NCBI GenBank assembly: GCA_028717525.1
Contig: JAQUNT010000193.1
Location: 1 to 5,433 of the forward strand
DNA: 5,433 bases
Origin: Elusimicrobiota bacterium
GTDB taxonomy: Bacteria; Elusimicrobiota; Elusimicrobia; UBA1565; UBA9628
Direction: 5' to 3'
In this document: in pieces, positions 5,101 to 5,433 of the stretch
How the letters are laid out: each line of letters starts with the position of its first letter
How positions within the stretch are numbered: the stretch's first letter is position 1
Notes under the pieces: generated by a model
Told to the model about the DNA's origin: nothing
Seen by the model: the letters and a program-made list of their open reading frames with translations, nothing else
Databases searched by the model: none
Program-made: the position numbers and the translations under genes

Positions 5101-5433
5101 GAGCTCCGCTCCACGAGCCAGCGCGATTCCCCGCAAGGACAGAAATCCACGGGGCAAGGCTTGGGCTCGGCTCCTGCTTTGAAGCCTTCCACCAGCCTGC
5201 CCAACCGCTGCTCCGGCTTCTGCGGCACCTGGGTGCAGCGGTACACGTCGCCCAGCTGGTTGATGTGGAAGTAGGTGTGGCCGGAGCGGCAAGGCTTGTC
5301 CTTCGGGCTTTGGCTGCCCAAAGCATAGCTTAGGTCGGCGGCCAAGGCTGAGTCAGTCTGCCGGTTGAGCTCGGCGATGAGCCGCTTCTCCTCTGCCGTG
5401 TATGCCTCTGGATACTTGCGGCCCTGGTGCTCG
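5097..5433 (-). CDS. radical SAM/SPASM protein, C-terminal part only
   Basis: The frame is open from the right edge of the window to a TGA at 5099-5097, giving 111 residues; the start and radical SAM core lie outside. A TTG at 5345 is an internal codon, not the real start, since coding-like sequence (KYPEAYTAEEKRLIAELNRQ) continues upstream of it. In the fragment, C48 followed by 12 residues, G61, four residues and C66 fits the SPASM/Twitch pattern C-x9-15-G-x4-C. C93, C98 and C100 (PCPVDFCPCG) follow, so an auxiliary Fe-S cluster domain is likely. The phrase INQLGDVYRCTQVP and the LGRLVEGF segment after it are typical of SPASM tails. The gene overlaps the B12-type gene by the ATGA junction, so it is the upstream member of the same operon. 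Assignment to radical SAM rests on the SPASM tail and on its neighbours. Confidence 0.8.
   Translation of the reverse strand, partial: EHQGRKYPEAYTAEEKRLIAELNRQTDSALAADLSYALGSQSPKDKPCRSGHTYFHINQLGDVYRCTQVPQKPEQRLGRLVEGFKAGAEPKPCPVDFCPCGESRWLVERSS

Noticed and set aside
3517..5274. Long open frame on the plus strand (about 585 codons) opposite the B12-type radical SAM gene
   Set aside because: Its translation is low-complexity (rich in A, G, L, V, R and H) with no motif. It is the antisense shadow of a G+C-rich gene whose minus-strand frame has clear family motifs.
3617..5326. Second long minus-strand frame overlapping the same region
   Set aside because: It is arginine/alanine/glycine-rich and motif-free, out of frame with both radical SAM genes. 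It is explained by G+C-rich third positions.

Overview
The window is a mostly minus-strand stretch of G+C-rich bacterial DNA. It contains one intact-looking insertion sequence of the IS3 family and the downstream end of an operon encoding three consecutive radical SAM enzymes. Nothing in the sequence fixes the taxonomy. The G+C-rich codon use, clear Shine-Dalgarno sites and a Gram-negative-style signal peptide suggest a free-living bacterium rich in radical SAM genes. An Elusimicrobiota-like or deltaproteobacterial-like lineage is a guess only.

Left part (1-323): a G+C-rich leader carries an imperfect direct repeat. It is followed by a small plus-strand gene (start 156, perfect Shine-Dalgarno) that runs into the IS and stops on the first three bases of the IS. 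IS (324-1549, 1226 bp): imperfect terminal repeats of 38/39 bp enclose minus-strand orfA and orfB. They are joined by a textbook -1 frameshift signal (A AAA AAC, a 5-nt spacer, then a 9-bp stem enclosing a second hairpin), giving a predicted 377-residue DDE transposase. The four bases flanking each end match at three of four positions (GGTC/GGGC), so the target duplication is at best imperfect.

Middle (1550-2222): a less G+C-rich block holds a short secreted protein of unknown family (minus strand). Its frame also ends on the TGA of the IS tip, so its 3' end appears to be lost. A 214-bp spacer then follows, with an imperfect hairpin and a possible 19-codon micro-ORF.

Right part (2223-5433, minus strand, transcribed right to left): the order is the C-terminal SPASM region of a radical SAM protein (5' end outside the window), a cobalamin-binding-type radical SAM enzyme, and a TPR-like/radical SAM/SPASM protein. 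The first two overlap as ATGA. The last two are one base apart, with the Shine-Dalgarno lying in the end of the preceding gene. This is one translationally coupled operon. Such clustering usually means a modification or biosynthetic pathway acting on a peptide, protein or small molecule, but the substrate cannot be read from this window. The most interesting unexplained content is this trio and its unknown product.
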